Source: Burkholderiales bacterium (GTDB lineage: Bacteria; Pseudomonadota; Gammaproteobacteria; Burkholderiales; Burkholderiaceae_C). Taken from it: 64,000 bases of DNA. How positions within the stretch are numbered: the first letter of the stretch is position 1; every line of letters starts with the position of its first letter. Of this stretch, positions 1 through 8,907 are shown piece by piece. The notes under the pieces are model-generated. The model ran no database searches. It was not told the DNA's origin and saw only the letters and a program-made list of their open reading frames with translations. The stretch lies in contig CANJJE010000009.1 of NCBI GenBank assembly GCA_947474755.1, forward strand, positions 55,710 through 119,709, read 5' to 3'. Both the position numbers and the translations under genes were made by a program.

Positions 1-2
1 TC

Positions 3-140
3 GAGATCAAGGTGTCTGGCGTGCAGGCTGCAGACCGTTCGCAAAAGCGTTTGTTCGACTTTTCGCTTCGGGTCAGCGTCAAGCGGCCCCAGGAACAGCC
101 AGGCACGGTGCCTGTGGCGCCTGCAGTCAAGAAGGGGTGA
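3..140 (+). CDS. pilN: PilN, type IV pilus inner-membrane alignment protein (C-terminal 45 residues only)
   Basis: An open frame enters from the left edge and stops with TGA at 138-140. It encodes the last 45 residues, ending in a Pro/Val-rich tail and ...VKKG. I identify it mainly by position: in the pilMNOPQ operon PilN directly precedes PilO, and here its stop overlaps the putative pilO start. In known systems PilN pairs with PilO through periplasmic ferredoxin-like domains and links cytoplasmic PilM to the PilP/PilQ secretin. The visible piece has the beta-strand-like 'FDFSLRVSVKR' end typical of PilN. Only the 3' end is in the window, so nothing can be said about the membrane segment. 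Confidence 0.75.
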   Translation, partial: EIKVSGVQAADRSQKRLFDFSLRVSVKRPQEQPGTVPVAPAVKKG

Positions 141-844
141 CATCGATGGCCACCTCCCCTACTCCCAGCATCTCCACCGGAAGCATCGACTTGAACACGG
201 TGTTCCAGGACGCCGCTTCGCAATTTCGAGGCCTCGACCCGAATCAGCCAGGCCAATGGCCGGCGTTGCCCAAACTTGTCGCCTGGAGCTTTGTGGCCGT
301 TGTGGTCGTCGTCATGGGCTGGTTCAATCTGCTCTCCGATGCGCACGACCACTTCGACGCCGAAGTCGCCAAGGAGCCTGCCCTCAAGGAGGACTACCGC
401 AACAAGCTTGGCCAGGCGGTCAATCTCAGCGAATTGCGCAAGCAGAAGCTGCAGGTCGAGGAGTACGTGACCCAGTTGGAGAAGCAGTTGCCTGGCAAGG
501 CCGAAATGGACGCGTTGCTGTCCGACATCAATCAGGCGGGCCTGGGTCGAGGCCTGCAGTTCGAGTTGTTCCGTCCGGGACAGAGCGTGGTCAAGGACTA
601 TTACGCCGAACTGCCGATCGCGCTTCGGGTGTCGGGTCGGTACCACGATGTCGGCGCCTTCGCTGCCGACGTGGCGAACCTCTCGCGCATCGTCACGCTG
701 CACGACATCTCGATTGAAGGCAATCGCGGCGCTGACAATTTGGTGATGGAGGCAACGGCACGCACCTACCGCTACCTCGATACCACTGAGCTCGAATCGA
801 TACGCAAGTCCAATGCGGCCAAGAGGCCGGGAGGCACCCCATGA
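137..844 (+). CDS. pilO: PilO, type IV pilus inner-membrane alignment complex protein
   Basis: PilO is a bitopic inner-membrane protein that dimerises with PilN and connects to PilP in the type IV pilus machine. The 235-residue frame has a cytoplasmic N-terminus of about 45 residues, one membrane segment (about 46-66, rich in Val), a coiled-coil-like stretch (about 75-120, 'LRKQKLQVEEYVTQLEKQLPG') and a C-terminal ferredoxin-like domain. The start is ambiguous: GTG at 137 overlaps the pilN stop (GTGA), and ATG at 146 gives a product three residues shorter. The stop overlaps the pilP start (ATGA at 841), which suggests translational coupling. Length and order match the family. Confidence 0.92.
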   Translation: MTSMATSPTPSISTGSIDLNTVFQDAASQFRGLDPNQPGQWPALPKLVAWSFVAVVVVVMGWFNLLSDAHDHFDAEVAKEPALKEDYRNKLGQAVNLSELRKQKLQVEEYVTQLEKQLPGKAEMDALLSDINQAGLGRGLQFELFRPGQSVVKDYYAELPIALRVSGRYHDVGAFAADVANLSRIVTLHDISIEGNRGADNLVMEATARTYRYLDTTELESIRKSNAAKRPGGTP

Positions 845-1386
845 ACTGCCTTCGCACTGACCGTTTCAGCTCGCTTGCTGTCTTCTGCTGCGCATTGCTG
901 CTGGCCGCTTGCAGTGGTGACCAGCAGGAGCTGGCTCAGTGGATGGATCAGCAGCGCAAGGAAGTCAAACCGAACGTGCAGCCGATCTCGCCGCCGAAGA
1001 AGTTCGATCCGCAGCCTTACACCACTGGTGAGGTCGTCGAACCATTCAGTGCGCAAAAGCTTGCGGTGGCCATCAAGCAGGAGTCTCGGCAGCCGAATTC
1101 GCTGCTGCAGTCCGAGATCAACCGGCGCCCCGAGCCGCTGGAAGCTTATCCGCTCGACAGCGTCAGGATGGTGGGCAGCGTCATCCGTGGCAAGCAGCCT
1201 TTCGTGCTGCTCCAGGTCAACAGGCTGCTCTACCAGGTCAAGCTGGGCGATTACATCGGCCAGAACTATGGAAAGATCATCAAGATCACAGAAACCGATA
1301 TGTCCCTCCGGGAGATCGTGCAGGACGCATCAGGTGAATGGATCGAGCGCACCAGTTCGATCCAACTCCAGGAGAACGCTCGATGA
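841..1386 (+). CDS. pilP: PilP, type IV pilus assembly lipoprotein
   Basis: PilP is an inner-membrane lipoprotein that bridges PilN/PilO to the N0 domain of the PilQ secretin. The 181-residue product has a short positively charged N-terminus, a hydrophobic stretch and a lipobox LLAAC with the lipidated Cys at about residue 24. A flexible Pro-rich linker follows ('QPISPPKKFDPQPY'), then a C-terminal beta domain (about 90-175) containing 'MVGSVIRGKQPFVLLQVN' and 'YQVKLGDYIGQNYGKI', typical of PilP. The start ATG at 841 overlaps the pilO stop, and its own stop overlaps the chosen pilQ start at 1383. Confidence 0.94.
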   Translation: MNCLRTDRFSSLAVFCCALLLAACSGDQQELAQWMDQQRKEVKPNVQPISPPKKFDPQPYTTGEVVEPFSAQKLAVAIKQESRQPNSLLQSEINRRPEPLEAYPLDSVRMVGSVIRGKQPFVLLQVNRLLYQVKLGDYIGQNYGKIIKITETDMSLREIVQDASGEWIERTSSIQLQENAR

Positions 1387-3566
1387 AGGCCATGCAGGAC
1401 AAATTCAACATGGGTAGTGAATGGCGAGCGCGTCTGTGGACGCTGGTCTTGTTATGCGGCGCTTGTTTTTCGGTCATGGCGCAAACCGCGATCCAGTCGA
1501 TCAACAGCTCGCTGCAAGCAGGCACCGAAGTTATTCGGATCGAGCTGTCAGAACCGCTCGCAGCGCTCCCGAAGGGCTTCGTGGTGCAGACGCCGCCTCG
1601 CATCGCCATTGATCTGCCCGGAGTAGGTAACGCGACGGGCAAGCCGGTCGTTGAGGTCAACCAGGGCAATCTGCGTTCAGTCAACATTGCGCAGTCCGAG
1701 GAGCGGACTCGGCTGGTACTCAATCTGCGTCAGCCGGCCACCTACCGCGCGGAGCTCCAAGGCACGGCGCTGGTGATCGTGCTCGAATCGAATGCCTCTC
1801 CGGAGGTGGCGAACGCAACGGCTACCGCGACCCAGCCGCCGACCCGGTTTGCCGAGCCCCAGAACCGCCAGCAGTTGCCGCTCAGGGACATTGACTTCCG
1901 GCGCGGCGCCGATGGTGCCGGTCGCGTGGTGGTCGACCTGGCGAACAACCAGGTCGGTGTCGATATCCGTCAGCAGGGCAAGGGCCTGGTCGTCGAGTTC
2001 CTGCAATCAAGCCTGCCTGATGTGCTGCGCCGTCGTCTGGACGTCACTGATTTCGGCACGCCGGTGCAAACCGTTTCGACGGTACAGGTCGGAGATCGTG
2101 TCCGCATGGTGATCGAGCCACGCGGCGACTGGGAACACAGCGCTTACCAGAGCGACAACCAGTTTGTGGTCGAGGTCCGTGCGCAGAAGATCGACCCGAA
2201 CAAGCTCACGCAGGGTCCCGGTTTTGCCGGCGAGAAGCTGTCGTTGAATTTCCAGAACATCGAAGTGCGTGCGCTGCTGCAGGTCATTGCCGACTTCACC
2301 AACTTCAACGTGGTCACGAGCGACACCGTGACGGGCAATGTGACCTTGCGTCTGAAGGACGTGCCCTGGGACCAGGCGCTCGACATCATCTTGCAGGCCA
2401 AGGGTCTGGGTCTGCGCAAATCGGGCAATGTGATCCTGATTGCACCGAAGGACGAACTGGCTGCGAAGGAAAAAGCAGACCTCGAGTCGAAGCTGCAGAT
2501 TGCCGCCCTGGAGCCAGTGCGCACACAGGCGTTCCAGTTGAACTACACCAAGGCCGAGGAAATTGCGCGCGGCCTGACGGGACAGAACTCCGGCCAGGGG
2601 GGCGGGGGGTCTGGCGGTAGTGGGTCGACCACGACGCGCATCCTGTCGCCGCGCGGTAGCGTGCTCTACGAGACGCGTACCAACCAGCTGTTCGTCAGCG
2701 ACACCCCGTCGAAGCTGCAGGAAATCCAGGAGCTGATCGCGAAGATCGACATCCCCGTGCGCCAGGTGTTGATCGAGGCCCGCATCGTCGAAGCCGACGA
2801 CTCGTTTGGCCGTTCGCTGGGTGTGCGTCTGGGTGTCAATGATGCCCGCGCCGGCTCCAATGCGGGCTTCAGCGTCGGCGGCAGTCAGCGGGTCGCGATC
2901 GGTGGCAACCTGAACGTGGTCGGTAACCGCACCGGCCAGACCGCCACCGTGCCGCTGCTCAGCGATACCAACTTCCTCAACCTGCCAGCCTCGGCACAGG
3001 GGGGCTTTCAGCCCGCATCGTTTGCACTGTCTCTGTTCGGGTCTGGCCTGAACCGGTTCCTGAACCTTGAACTGTCAGCACTCGAAGCCGATGGCCGCGG
3101 CAAGGTGGTGTCCAGTCCGCGCATCGTGACGGCCGACCAGATCAAGGCCATCATCAAGCAGGGCACGAAGATTCCCTATCAGCGGGCCACATCCAGCGGC
3201 GCTACATCGATCGAGTTCGTTGACGCGACCCTGAAGCTGGATGTGACGCCGCAGATCACCCCCGAGGGCAACGTCATTCTGGACGTCATCGTCAACAAGG
3301 ACAGCGTCGGCGCCGTGACCAACAACGTTCCGTCGATCGACACCAAATCGATTCAGACGCAGGTCCTGGTGGAAAACGGCGGCACAGTAGTCATTGGCGG
3401 GATCTTCGAGCAGACGGATCGATCCGACGTGGTGCAGGTGCCTTTGCTCGGCGATATTCCGGTAGTCGGCAACCTTTTCAAGACCCGTACCAACTCGAGC
3501 CGAAAAACCGAACTGCTGATCTTCCTGACGCCCAAGGTGGTCAGCGAACGCACCGCCGCGCGCTGA
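1383..3566 (+). CDS. pilQ: PilQ, type IV pilus outer-membrane secretin
   Basis: PilQ forms the outer-membrane pore through which the pilus passes. I chose ATG 1383 because it overlaps the pilP stop and gives a good signal peptide (cleavage near residue 33, 'SVMA/Q'). An in-frame start at 1338 would add 15 residues and overlap pilP more. The 727-residue product shows two beta-rich AMIN regions (about 35-130 and 155-240, peptidoglycan binding), a secretin short domain (about 278-345, 'LSLNFQNIEVRALLQVIADF'), an N1-type domain, a Gly/Ser-rich linker (about 403-416) and the secretin core from about residue 458 ('VRQVLIEARIVEADDSFG') to the C-terminus with 'PLLGDIPVVGNLFK'. Length is normal. It closes the pilMNOPQ operon; aroK follows after 36 nt. 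Confidence 0.96.
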   Translation: MKAMQDKFNMGSEWRARLWTLVLLCGACFSVMAQTAIQSINSSLQAGTEVIRIELSEPLAALPKGFVVQTPPRIAIDLPGVGNATGKPVVEVNQGNLRSVNIAQSEERTRLVLNLRQPATYRAELQGTALVIVLESNASPEVANATATATQPPTRFAEPQNRQQLPLRDIDFRRGADGAGRVVVDLANNQVGVDIRQQGKGLVVEFLQSSLPDVLRRRLDVTDFGTPVQTVSTVQVGDRVRMVIEPRGDWEHSAYQSDNQFVVEVRAQKIDPNKLTQGPGFAGEKLSLNFQNIEVRALLQVIADFTNFNVVTSDTVTGNVTLRLKDVPWDQALDIILQAKGLGLRKSGNVILIAPKDELAAKEKADLESKLQIAALEPVRTQAFQLNYTKAEEIARGLTGQNSGQGGGGSGGSGSTTTRILSPRGSVLYETRTNQLFVSDTPSKLQEIQELIAKIDIPVRQVLIEARIVEADDSFGRSLGVRLGVNDARAGSNAGFSVGGSQRVAIGGNLNVVGNRTGQTATVPLLSDTNFLNLPASAQGGFQPASFALSLFGSGLNRFLNLELSALEADGRGKVVSSPRIVTADQIKAIIKQGTKIPYQRATSSGATSIEFVDATLKLDVTPQITPEGNVILDVIVNKDSVGAVTNNVPSIDTKSIQTQVLVENGGTVVIGGIFEQTDRSDVVQVPLLGDIPVVGNLFKTRTNSSRKTELLIFLTPKVVSERTAAR

Positions 3567-3602
3567 GCGTCGGCCTGCGGCACAGCGCGGCTCCAGAGCG
3601 AG

Positions 3603-4169
3603 ATGTTCGTCAGCCTGATCGGCATGCCCGGCGGCGGCAAGTCGACAGTCGGGCGTAATCTGGCGCGGCGCCTGGGGGTGCCCTTCAGCGACAGCGATGC
3701 GGTCATCGAAAGGCGGATCGGCTGCACCATCCGCGAGTTCTTCGAGGCCGAAGGTGAAGAGCGCTTTCGCGATGTCGAGCAGGACGTGATCGCCGAACTC
3801 GTGCGCGCTGACTGCGGCGTGCTCGCTACGGGTGGCGGAGTGGTGATGCGCGATGCCAATCGCCACGCACTGCACCGGCACACCACGGTGATCTACCTGC
3901 GCTCGACCCCGGAAGAATTGTTTCGACGTCTGCGGCACGATACCCACCGACCCTTGCTGCAAGTCGCTGATCCGCTGGCGCGGCTGCGAGCGCTGTTTCA
4001 GGTTCGCGATCCGCTCTATCAGAGCGTGGCGCATTTCGTCATCGAGACCGGGCGCCCATCAGTGCACAACCTGGTCAACATGCTGCTCATGCAACTCGAG
4101 CTTGCCGGCGTGCTGCCGATGGACACGGTGCCTTCGCCCGTCGATGGGATCGAGCCGCTGCTGCACTGA
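3603..4169 (+). CDS. aroK: Shikimate kinase
   Basis: Shikimate kinase phosphorylates shikimate with ATP in the aromatic amino acid pathway. The 188-residue protein carries the P-loop GMPGGGKST (about 7-15), the shikimate-binding 'D-x-D' (SDSDAVIE), the '[15 protein letters not shown]' segment with the conserved Glu/Arg, the 'LATGGGVV' Walker-B-like turn and the lid 'DTHRPLL'. Length is normal for AroK with a short C-terminal tail. It lies 36 nt after pilQ and 40 nt before aroB, the usual pilQ-aroK-aroB arrangement of beta- and gammaproteobacteria. Confidence 0.96.
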   Translation: MFVSLIGMPGGGKSTVGRNLARRLGVPFSDSDAVIERRIGCTIREFFEAEGEERFRDVEQDVIAELVRADCGVLATGGGVVMRDANRHALHRHTTVIYLRSTPEELFRRLRHDTHRPLLQVADPLARLRALFQVRDPLYQSVAHFVIETGRPSVHNLVNMLLMQLELAGVLPMDTVPSPVDGIEPLLH

Positions 4170-4197
4170 TCCCTCGTCGATCGCTGCAGCGGCGCGT

Positions 4198-4203
4198 CAA
4201 AAT
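4198..4203 (+). promoter_or_regulatory. -10-like box 6 nt before aroB
   Basis: CAAAAT ends 6 nt before the aroB ATG at 4210. A transcript initiated from it would begin at or next to the start codon. No convincing -35 hexamer or Shine-Dalgarno sequence is visible. This is one of several such arrangements in the window; the assignment is an inference. Confidence 0.3.
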
Positions 4204-4209
4204 ACGCCC

Positions 4210-5331
4210 ATGACGATTTCGCCACAGATCCCACCGTCCAGGCTTGCGCCCACCACGCAGCTCAGCATCGACCTGGGCGACCGGGGCTATCAGATCCAGA
4301 TCGGTTGCGGGCTGCTTGATCGCGAGGATTGCGTGGCCTGTGGCGCCAAGTCATCCCAGGCGCTGATCGTCACCAACACCACCGTTGCCCCGCTGTATGC
4401 CGAGCGGCTGCAACGCGTGCTCGCCGCGCACCATTCGCGCGTCGACACGATCGCCTTGCCCGACGGCGAAGTCCACAAGGACTGGGATACGCTGAACCTG
4501 ATCTTCGACCGTCTGCTCGGTGATGGCTTCGACCGCAAGACGGTGATCTATGCGCTGGGCGGGGGCGTGATCGGCGACATGACTGGTTTTGCCGCGGCCT
4601 GCTACATGCGCGGTGTGGCTTATGTGCAGGTGCCGACCACGCTGCTGGCGCAAGTCGATTCATCGGTCGGTGGCAAGACCGCCATCAATCACCCGGCAGG
4701 CAAGAACATGATCGGCGCGTTCTACCAGCCGCTGCGTGTGATCGCCGACCTCGACACGCTGGACACGCTGCCTGACCGCGAGATCTCGGCCGGGCTCGCC
4801 GAGGTCATCAAGTACGGGCCGATCGCCGACGACGATTTTCTGGGCTGGATCGAGCAGCACATCGATGCCTTGCGCGCGCGGGACAAGTCGGCGTTGGCGC
4901 ATGCGGTGCGGCGCTCGTGCGAGATCAAGGCGTGGGTCGTCGGGCAGGACGAACGGGAATCGGGCCTGCGCGCCATTCTCAATTTCGGTCACACCTTCGG
5001 CCATGCGATCGAAGCCGGGCTCGGCTTCGGCACCTGGCTGCACGGCGAGGCGGTCGGTTGCGGCATGGTGATGGCGGCCGACCTGTCGGTGCGCTGCGGC
5101 CTGATCGATGGGGCCTATGCGGCGCGTATTGCAAGGTTGATCGAGCGTGCCGGTTTGCCGATCCGCGGACCTCGCCTCGGCGCGTCTCGCTACCTCGACT
5201 TGATGCGCATCGACAAGAAGTCCGAATCCGGCCAGATCCGCTTCGTGCTGATCGACGCGCCTGGCCGGGCCGGTGTGCATCCGGCCGACGACGCGCTGGT
5301 CGCCGAGGTGATCGACGCGCACTCGGTGTGA
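4210..5331 (+). CDS. aroB: 3-dehydroquinate synthase
   Basis: AroB converts DAHP to 3-dehydroquinate, the second shikimate pathway step, using NAD and a divalent metal. ATG 4210 gives 373 residues, close to the family norm (about 360); upstream in-frame starts would run back into aroK. Motifs include '[15 protein letters not shown]' (NAD binding), '[18 protein letters not shown]', '[11 protein letters not shown]' and the metal-binding '[10 protein letters not shown]' with '[10 protein letters not shown]'. The stop at 5329-5331 overlaps the GTG start of the dGTPase gene. The product is cytoplasmic. Confidence 0.97.
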   Translation: MTISPQIPPSRLAPTTQLSIDLGDRGYQIQIGCGLLDREDCVACGAKSSQALIVTNTTVAPLYAERLQRVLAAHHSRVDTIALPDGEVHKDWDTLNLIFDRLLGDGFDRKTVIYALGGGVIGDMTGFAAACYMRGVAYVQVPTTLLAQVDSSVGGKTAINHPAGKNMIGAFYQPLRVIADLDTLDTLPDREISAGLAEVIKYGPIADDDFLGWIEQHIDALRARDKSALAHAVRRSCEIKAWVVGQDERESGLRAILNFGHTFGHAIEAGLGFGTWLHGEAVGCGMVMAADLSVRCGLIDGAYAARIARLIERAGLPIRGPRLGASRYLDLMRIDKKSESGQIRFVLIDAPGRAGVHPADDALVAEVIDAHSV

Positions 5332-6515
5332 GCACGATTTCCAGCGCGGATCTTGCGCCGTATGCAAGCGCACCCGAACGCAGCCGAGGCTGTCGATACC
5401 CTGAACCCTGTGTGCCGGGTCAGACCGTGTTCCAGCGCGACCGTGACCGGGTCATCCACAGCACTTCGTTCCGTCGCCTGGCCTACAAGACACAGGTCTT
5501 CCTCAATCACGAGGGTGACCTGTTCCGCACGCGGATCACCCACTCGCTGGAAGTCGCTCAGCTGGCGCGTTCGATCGCGCGATCACTGCGGCTGAACGAG
5601 GACCTTTGCGAGGTGATCTCGCTGGCGCATGACCTCGGCCACACACCGTTCGGGCACGCCGGGCAGCATGCGCTCGACGACTGCGTTCGCGCTGCAGATC
5701 CGGACAGCCTCGGCTTCGAACATAACGCGCAGAGCCTTCGGGTGGTCGATCACCTGGAGCAACAATGCCTCACCCACGACGGGCTCAATCTCAGCTTCGA
5801 GGCCCGCGAAGGCATCCTGAAGCACTGTTCGCATCGGCACGCGCTGGCGCTCGAGGCTGCAGAACCCGGCGGCGTGGGATCGCGTTTTCTCGAGCGCTCG
5901 CGTCCCAGTCTCGAAGCCCAGCTGTGCAATGTGGCCGATGAGCTGGCCTACAACGCGCATGACATCGACGACGGCGTTCGTGCCGGTTTGCTGGACCACG
6001 AGCAGCTGCTCGAGTTGCCGTTCTTCCTCCAGATTCATCGGCAGGTTCTCGCCGAGCACCCCTCGGCGAACGGGCGCAGGCTGCTGTTCGAGGTGATTCG
6101 TCGGATGCTGTCGCATCAGGTCAGCGACCTGATCGCAGCGTCGAGTGCGCGGATTGCGGGCGATGGGCCGGTCAATGCCGCCGAGGTTGCCCAGGCGCCC
6201 GCCCTGGTGACGTGCGGTGACGAGGTATCTGCAGCGTCGGCGCAGCTCAAGGCGTTCCTGCGCCTGCAGCTCTACCAGCACCCGCGTGTGGTGGCCGCCA
6301 ACGATGTGGTTCGGCAGGTCGTGCGCGACCTGTTTCACGCCTACCTCGAGGCGCCCGAGCAGATGTCGCCGTCGCATGCAGTGCGCACCCCCCTGAAGCT
6401 GGCGATCACCGACTACATCGCAGGCATGACCGATCGCTTTGCCCTGCGCGAACACGCTCGGCTGTTCGGCGATCAGCTCACCAGCCAGCTGCCGCGCCAA
6501 CTATTGCCGTTCTGA
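5328..6515 (+). CDS. dgt: Deoxyguanosinetriphosphate triphosphohydrolase-like protein (HD domain)
   Basis: This family hydrolyses dNTPs to deoxynucleosides and inorganic triphosphate. The GTG at 5328 overlaps the aroB stop (GTGA) and starts a 395-residue protein; the frame is open further upstream, but that part is antisense-like shadow of aroB. The N-terminus carries the family '[25 protein letters not shown]'-type region. The HD metal site shows as '[15 protein letters not shown]' followed by '[15 protein letters not shown]', and '[11 protein letters not shown]' follows. Length fits the shorter (type 2) dGTPase-like branch. The aroK-aroB-dgt order is common in Burkholderiales. Substrate preference cannot be told from sequence. 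Confidence 0.93.
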   Translation: MSTISSADLAPYASAPERSRGCRYPEPCVPGQTVFQRDRDRVIHSTSFRRLAYKTQVFLNHEGDLFRTRITHSLEVAQLARSIARSLRLNEDLCEVISLAHDLGHTPFGHAGQHALDDCVRAADPDSLGFEHNAQSLRVVDHLEQQCLTHDGLNLSFEAREGILKHCSHRHALALEAAEPGGVGSRFLERSRPSLEAQLCNVADELAYNAHDIDDGVRAGLLDHEQLLELPFFLQIHRQVLAEHPSANGRRLLFEVIRRMLSHQVSDLIAASSARIAGDGPVNAAEVAQAPALVTCGDEVSAASAQLKAFLRLQLYQHPRVVAANDVVRQVVRDLFHAYLEAPEQMSPSHAVRTPLKLAITDYIAGMTDRFALREHARLFGDQLTSQLPRQLLPF

Positions 6516-6600
6516 GCATCTGGCAGCTTCCCGTCCGACAGGCGGCCGTTGAAGGCAGACCAACGGCAGCACCTTGCCGGCACGCCGCTCTGTGTTTCGC

Positions 6601-6606
6601 AACAAT
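6601..6606 (+). promoter_or_regulatory. -10-like box 6 nt before pilV
   Basis: AACAAT is followed by exactly 6 nt and the pilV ATG at 6613. No Shine-Dalgarno sequence is visible between them. It is a candidate start-proximal promoter for the minor pilin operon; the -35 region is poor. Confidence 0.28.
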
Positions 6607-6612
6607 CGCCGC

Positions 6613-7221
6613 ATGAATGTGATCCATTCCCGCTGGCAGGCCTTGCGTACGTCGTCTGCACGCGCGCAGGAGGGTTTCACGCTGGTCGAAATCCTGGTGG
6701 CAATCGTTGTGCTGTCGTTCGGTGTTCTCGGCGTCGTGGGCATGCAGGCAGCTGCCTTGCAGTCCAACCGTTCCGCGCGCAACCAGTCGATCGCGGTGGC
6801 GCTCGGGCGTGAGCTCGGCGACATGATGCGCGGCAACAAGGGCGTGGCCCTCGCAACCTCGTCCACAGACAACCCCTACCTGATCGCCAACTACACCGGG
6901 ACTGCGCCGACGATCACTGCCAATTGCTTCACCGGCGCCTGCGCCACCCCCAAGGCCGTGGCCCAGTACGACATGGATCAGTGGCTGGCCCGGGTCAAGG
7001 CCGCGTTGCCCCAGGCCCGCGTGGTGGTCTGCTTCGATGACACCCCTTACGGATCAACCACCGGGCAGCCCCAGTGGGCCTGCAACAGTGCCGCGAACCA
7101 GACCCTGGTGGTCAAGATTGGCTGGACCCAGCAAGGGCTTCAGGCGTCTGACGCCGCCATCAAGGCTTCCGATGGTTTGCCGGGCGTGGTCCTTCCCTTG
7201 ATTGCGGGCAGTTCGACATGA
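6613..7221 (+). CDS. pilV: PilV-like type IV minor prepilin
   Basis: This is a minor pilin that primes pilus assembly together with PilW, PilX, PilE, FimT and PilY1. From ATG 6613 the 202-residue product has a 21-residue leader ending in Gly, followed by FTLVEILVAIVVLSFG, the prepilin peptidase site with Glu at +5 and the hydrophobic helix. The remainder is a soluble domain with four Cys that could form two disulfides. A TTG at 6574 would add 13 residues with no benefit. First gene of the operon; its stop overlaps the pilW start. Confidence 0.9.
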   Translation: MNVIHSRWQALRTSSARAQEGFTLVEILVAIVVLSFGVLGVVGMQAAALQSNRSARNQSIAVALGRELGDMMRGNKGVALATSSTDNPYLIANYTGTAPTITANCFTGACATPKAVAQYDMDQWLARVKAALPQARVVVCFDDTPYGSTTGQPQWACNSAANQTLVVKIGWTQQGLQASDAAIKASDGLPGVVLPLIAGSST

Positions 7222-8279
7222 GGTCCGTCATCGTCGCTTCGGACACGATCCGCCGCCGGTCTCGCCAGACCGGCCTCACGCTCGTCGAATTGCTGGTTGC
7301 GCTCACCCTCGGCTTGCTGGTGACGCTCGCCGCTGTGGCCTCGCTGCTGATCGGCCGACAAGGGTTCACTTCGGTGGACCAGTCCTCTCAGTTGCGAGAG
7401 AACGCCCGCTTCTCCGCCAGCCTGATCCAACGCATCGTCATCCAGGCCGGCTATGAAGGCCATCGGGATGGCGCGACCTCCAGCACATGGCGCTACTTCT
7501 GTTCGGGTTCGGGCCTGCCCTGTGGCGACATCGATGGTGACAAGAACCCGGGAATCGTCGGTTTCGACAACGCACTGGTGGGCAGCTTGACGCTGCCCTC
7601 CGGACTGGTCAGCGGAAACCGCAGCACCGGGTGCGGCACCGTGACCGATACCAGCTGTCTCAATGGCAGCGACATCCTCGCCGTGCGCTACTGGGGCGAC
7701 AGTCGTGCCGGTGCCGCTGCCGGCGATGGCTCGATGATCAGCTGCGGCGGCGCTCCTGAAATTGATGGCAACGTGCCGGCTTACAGCATCTTCCACGTTG
7801 CGCGCAGCGCCTCCGGCGAACCCACGCTCGCCTGCACCTACCGTGACTCGACCGGTAGCTGGCAGACCGTGCCGCTGATGCAGGGCGTCGAAGGCTTCCA
7901 GGTGTTGTACGGCGTGGACAACCTGACTCCAGGCTCCGCACCGCCGGCGGCAGGCAGCATCGGCTTCGATGATGTCCCTGACCGCTATCTTCGTGCTTCC
8001 CAGCTGACGGTGACAGGCAATGCCAATGCCACCATGGACAACTGGCGACGCGTTCGAAGCGTGCGCATCGGCTTGCTGCTGCGTGGTGGCCCTGGTTCTG
8101 CGATAGACAGCGCCGCCACCGGCCAGAGCTATGAGGTACTGGGCTCTGGGTTGACCGACGCCACCAACGACGTGGGGTCCTCGCTCACTGTCTCTGCCGA
8201 TGGCCGCCTGCGCCAGAGCATGGTGTTCACCGTGCACCTGCGCAACCGACAGTACGTGATGCCGCCGACATGGAATTAG
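7218..8279 (+). CDS. pilW: PilW-like type IV minor pilin
   Basis: A minor pilin of 353 residues, long as expected for PilW. The leader is 19 residues (ending RQTG) and is followed by LTLVELLVALTLGLLV with the conserved Glu at +5. The segment after the helix, 'LRENARFSASLIQRIVIQAGYEG', is the characteristic PilW stretch, and the C-terminal 'RQSMVFTVHLRNR' is also typical. Several Cys in the C-terminal domain are likely disulfide-bonded in the periplasm. The ATG at 7218 overlaps the pilV stop. Confidence 0.92.
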   Translation: MRSVIVASDTIRRRSRQTGLTLVELLVALTLGLLVTLAAVASLLIGRQGFTSVDQSSQLRENARFSASLIQRIVIQAGYEGHRDGATSSTWRYFCSGSGLPCGDIDGDKNPGIVGFDNALVGSLTLPSGLVSGNRSTGCGTVTDTSCLNGSDILAVRYWGDSRAGAAAGDGSMISCGGAPEIDGNVPAYSIFHVARSASGEPTLACTYRDSTGSWQTVPLMQGVEGFQVLYGVDNLTPGSAPPAAGSIGFDDVPDRYLRASQLTVTGNANATMDNWRRVRSVRIGLLLRGGPGSAIDSAATGQSYEVLGSGLTDATNDVGSSLTVSADGRLRQSMVFTVHLRNRQYVMPPTWN

Positions 8280-8905
8280 TGGCCATGACACGTCGCCGCC
8301 ACCCCACCGCCGCGCGATCCGCCCACCGCGGCATCGCGCTGGTCGTCGTGATGATGATCCTGCTGGTGGTCATCGTGCTCGGCGTCGGCGGCGCGCAGAT
8401 CGCCCTGATGAGCGAGCGCACCGCTCGCTACGACCGTGATTACCTGATCGCTTCCCAGGCGGCCGAAGCCGCGCTGATGGATGCCGAGTTCGACATCCGC
8501 GGGCCCAACACCGCGACGAACAGCCGCACGGCCCAGTTCGCGCAGGGCAACGACGGCATCTTCGTCTCGGGCTGCAGTTCGAGCACGAATACACGCGGAC
8601 TCTGCCTGCCGTATGCGGACACCGCCAAGCCGGTCTGGGCCCGCGTCGATTTCCTCGACACCAGCACCAGCGCGCCCACCGTCGAATTCGGCCAGTTCAC
8701 TGCGCGCAGCTTCGATGCGGGATCAGGCATCCGTCCCGCGCGCAGGCCCCGCTACATCATCGAACTGATCGACGACCAGTCCCTGGGCAACAACGCCGCG
8801 GGCGGGCAGGTGCCCAAGATGTACCGCGTCACTGCGATGGGCTTCGGCCCGCGGGTCGACGTGCAGGTTGTGCTGCAGATGGTCTTCAGGAAAGAGGGGG
8901 GTTGA
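8270..8905 (+). CDS. pilX: PilX-like type IV minor pilin
   Basis: A minor pilin of 211 residues (from ATG 8270; ATG 8285 would be five residues shorter). After a basic leader comes 'RG/IALVVVMMILLVVIVLG', a strongly hydrophobic helix with no Glu at +5. That absence is usual for PilX, which shares with GspK a special position at the pilus tip. The segment 'ASQAAEAALMDAE' just after the helix is the PilX/PilV-type heptad. The gene overlaps pilW by 10 nt and is followed within 2 nt by pilY1. Confidence 0.9.
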   Translation: MELVAMTRRRHPTAARSAHRGIALVVVMMILLVVIVLGVGGAQIALMSERTARYDRDYLIASQAAEAALMDAEFDIRGPNTATNSRTAQFAQGNDGIFVSGCSSSTNTRGLCLPYADTAKPVWARVDFLDTSTSAPTVEFGQFTARSFDAGSGIRPARRPRYIIELIDDQSLGNNAAGGQVPKMYRVTAMGFGPRVDVQVVLQMVFRKEGG

Positions 8906-8907
8906 CC

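Noticed and set aside
4917..5327. 137-codon upstream extension of the dGTPase frame
   Set aside because: It overlaps aroB completely and reads as Arg-rich shadow; the conserved protein begins after the GTG at 5328.
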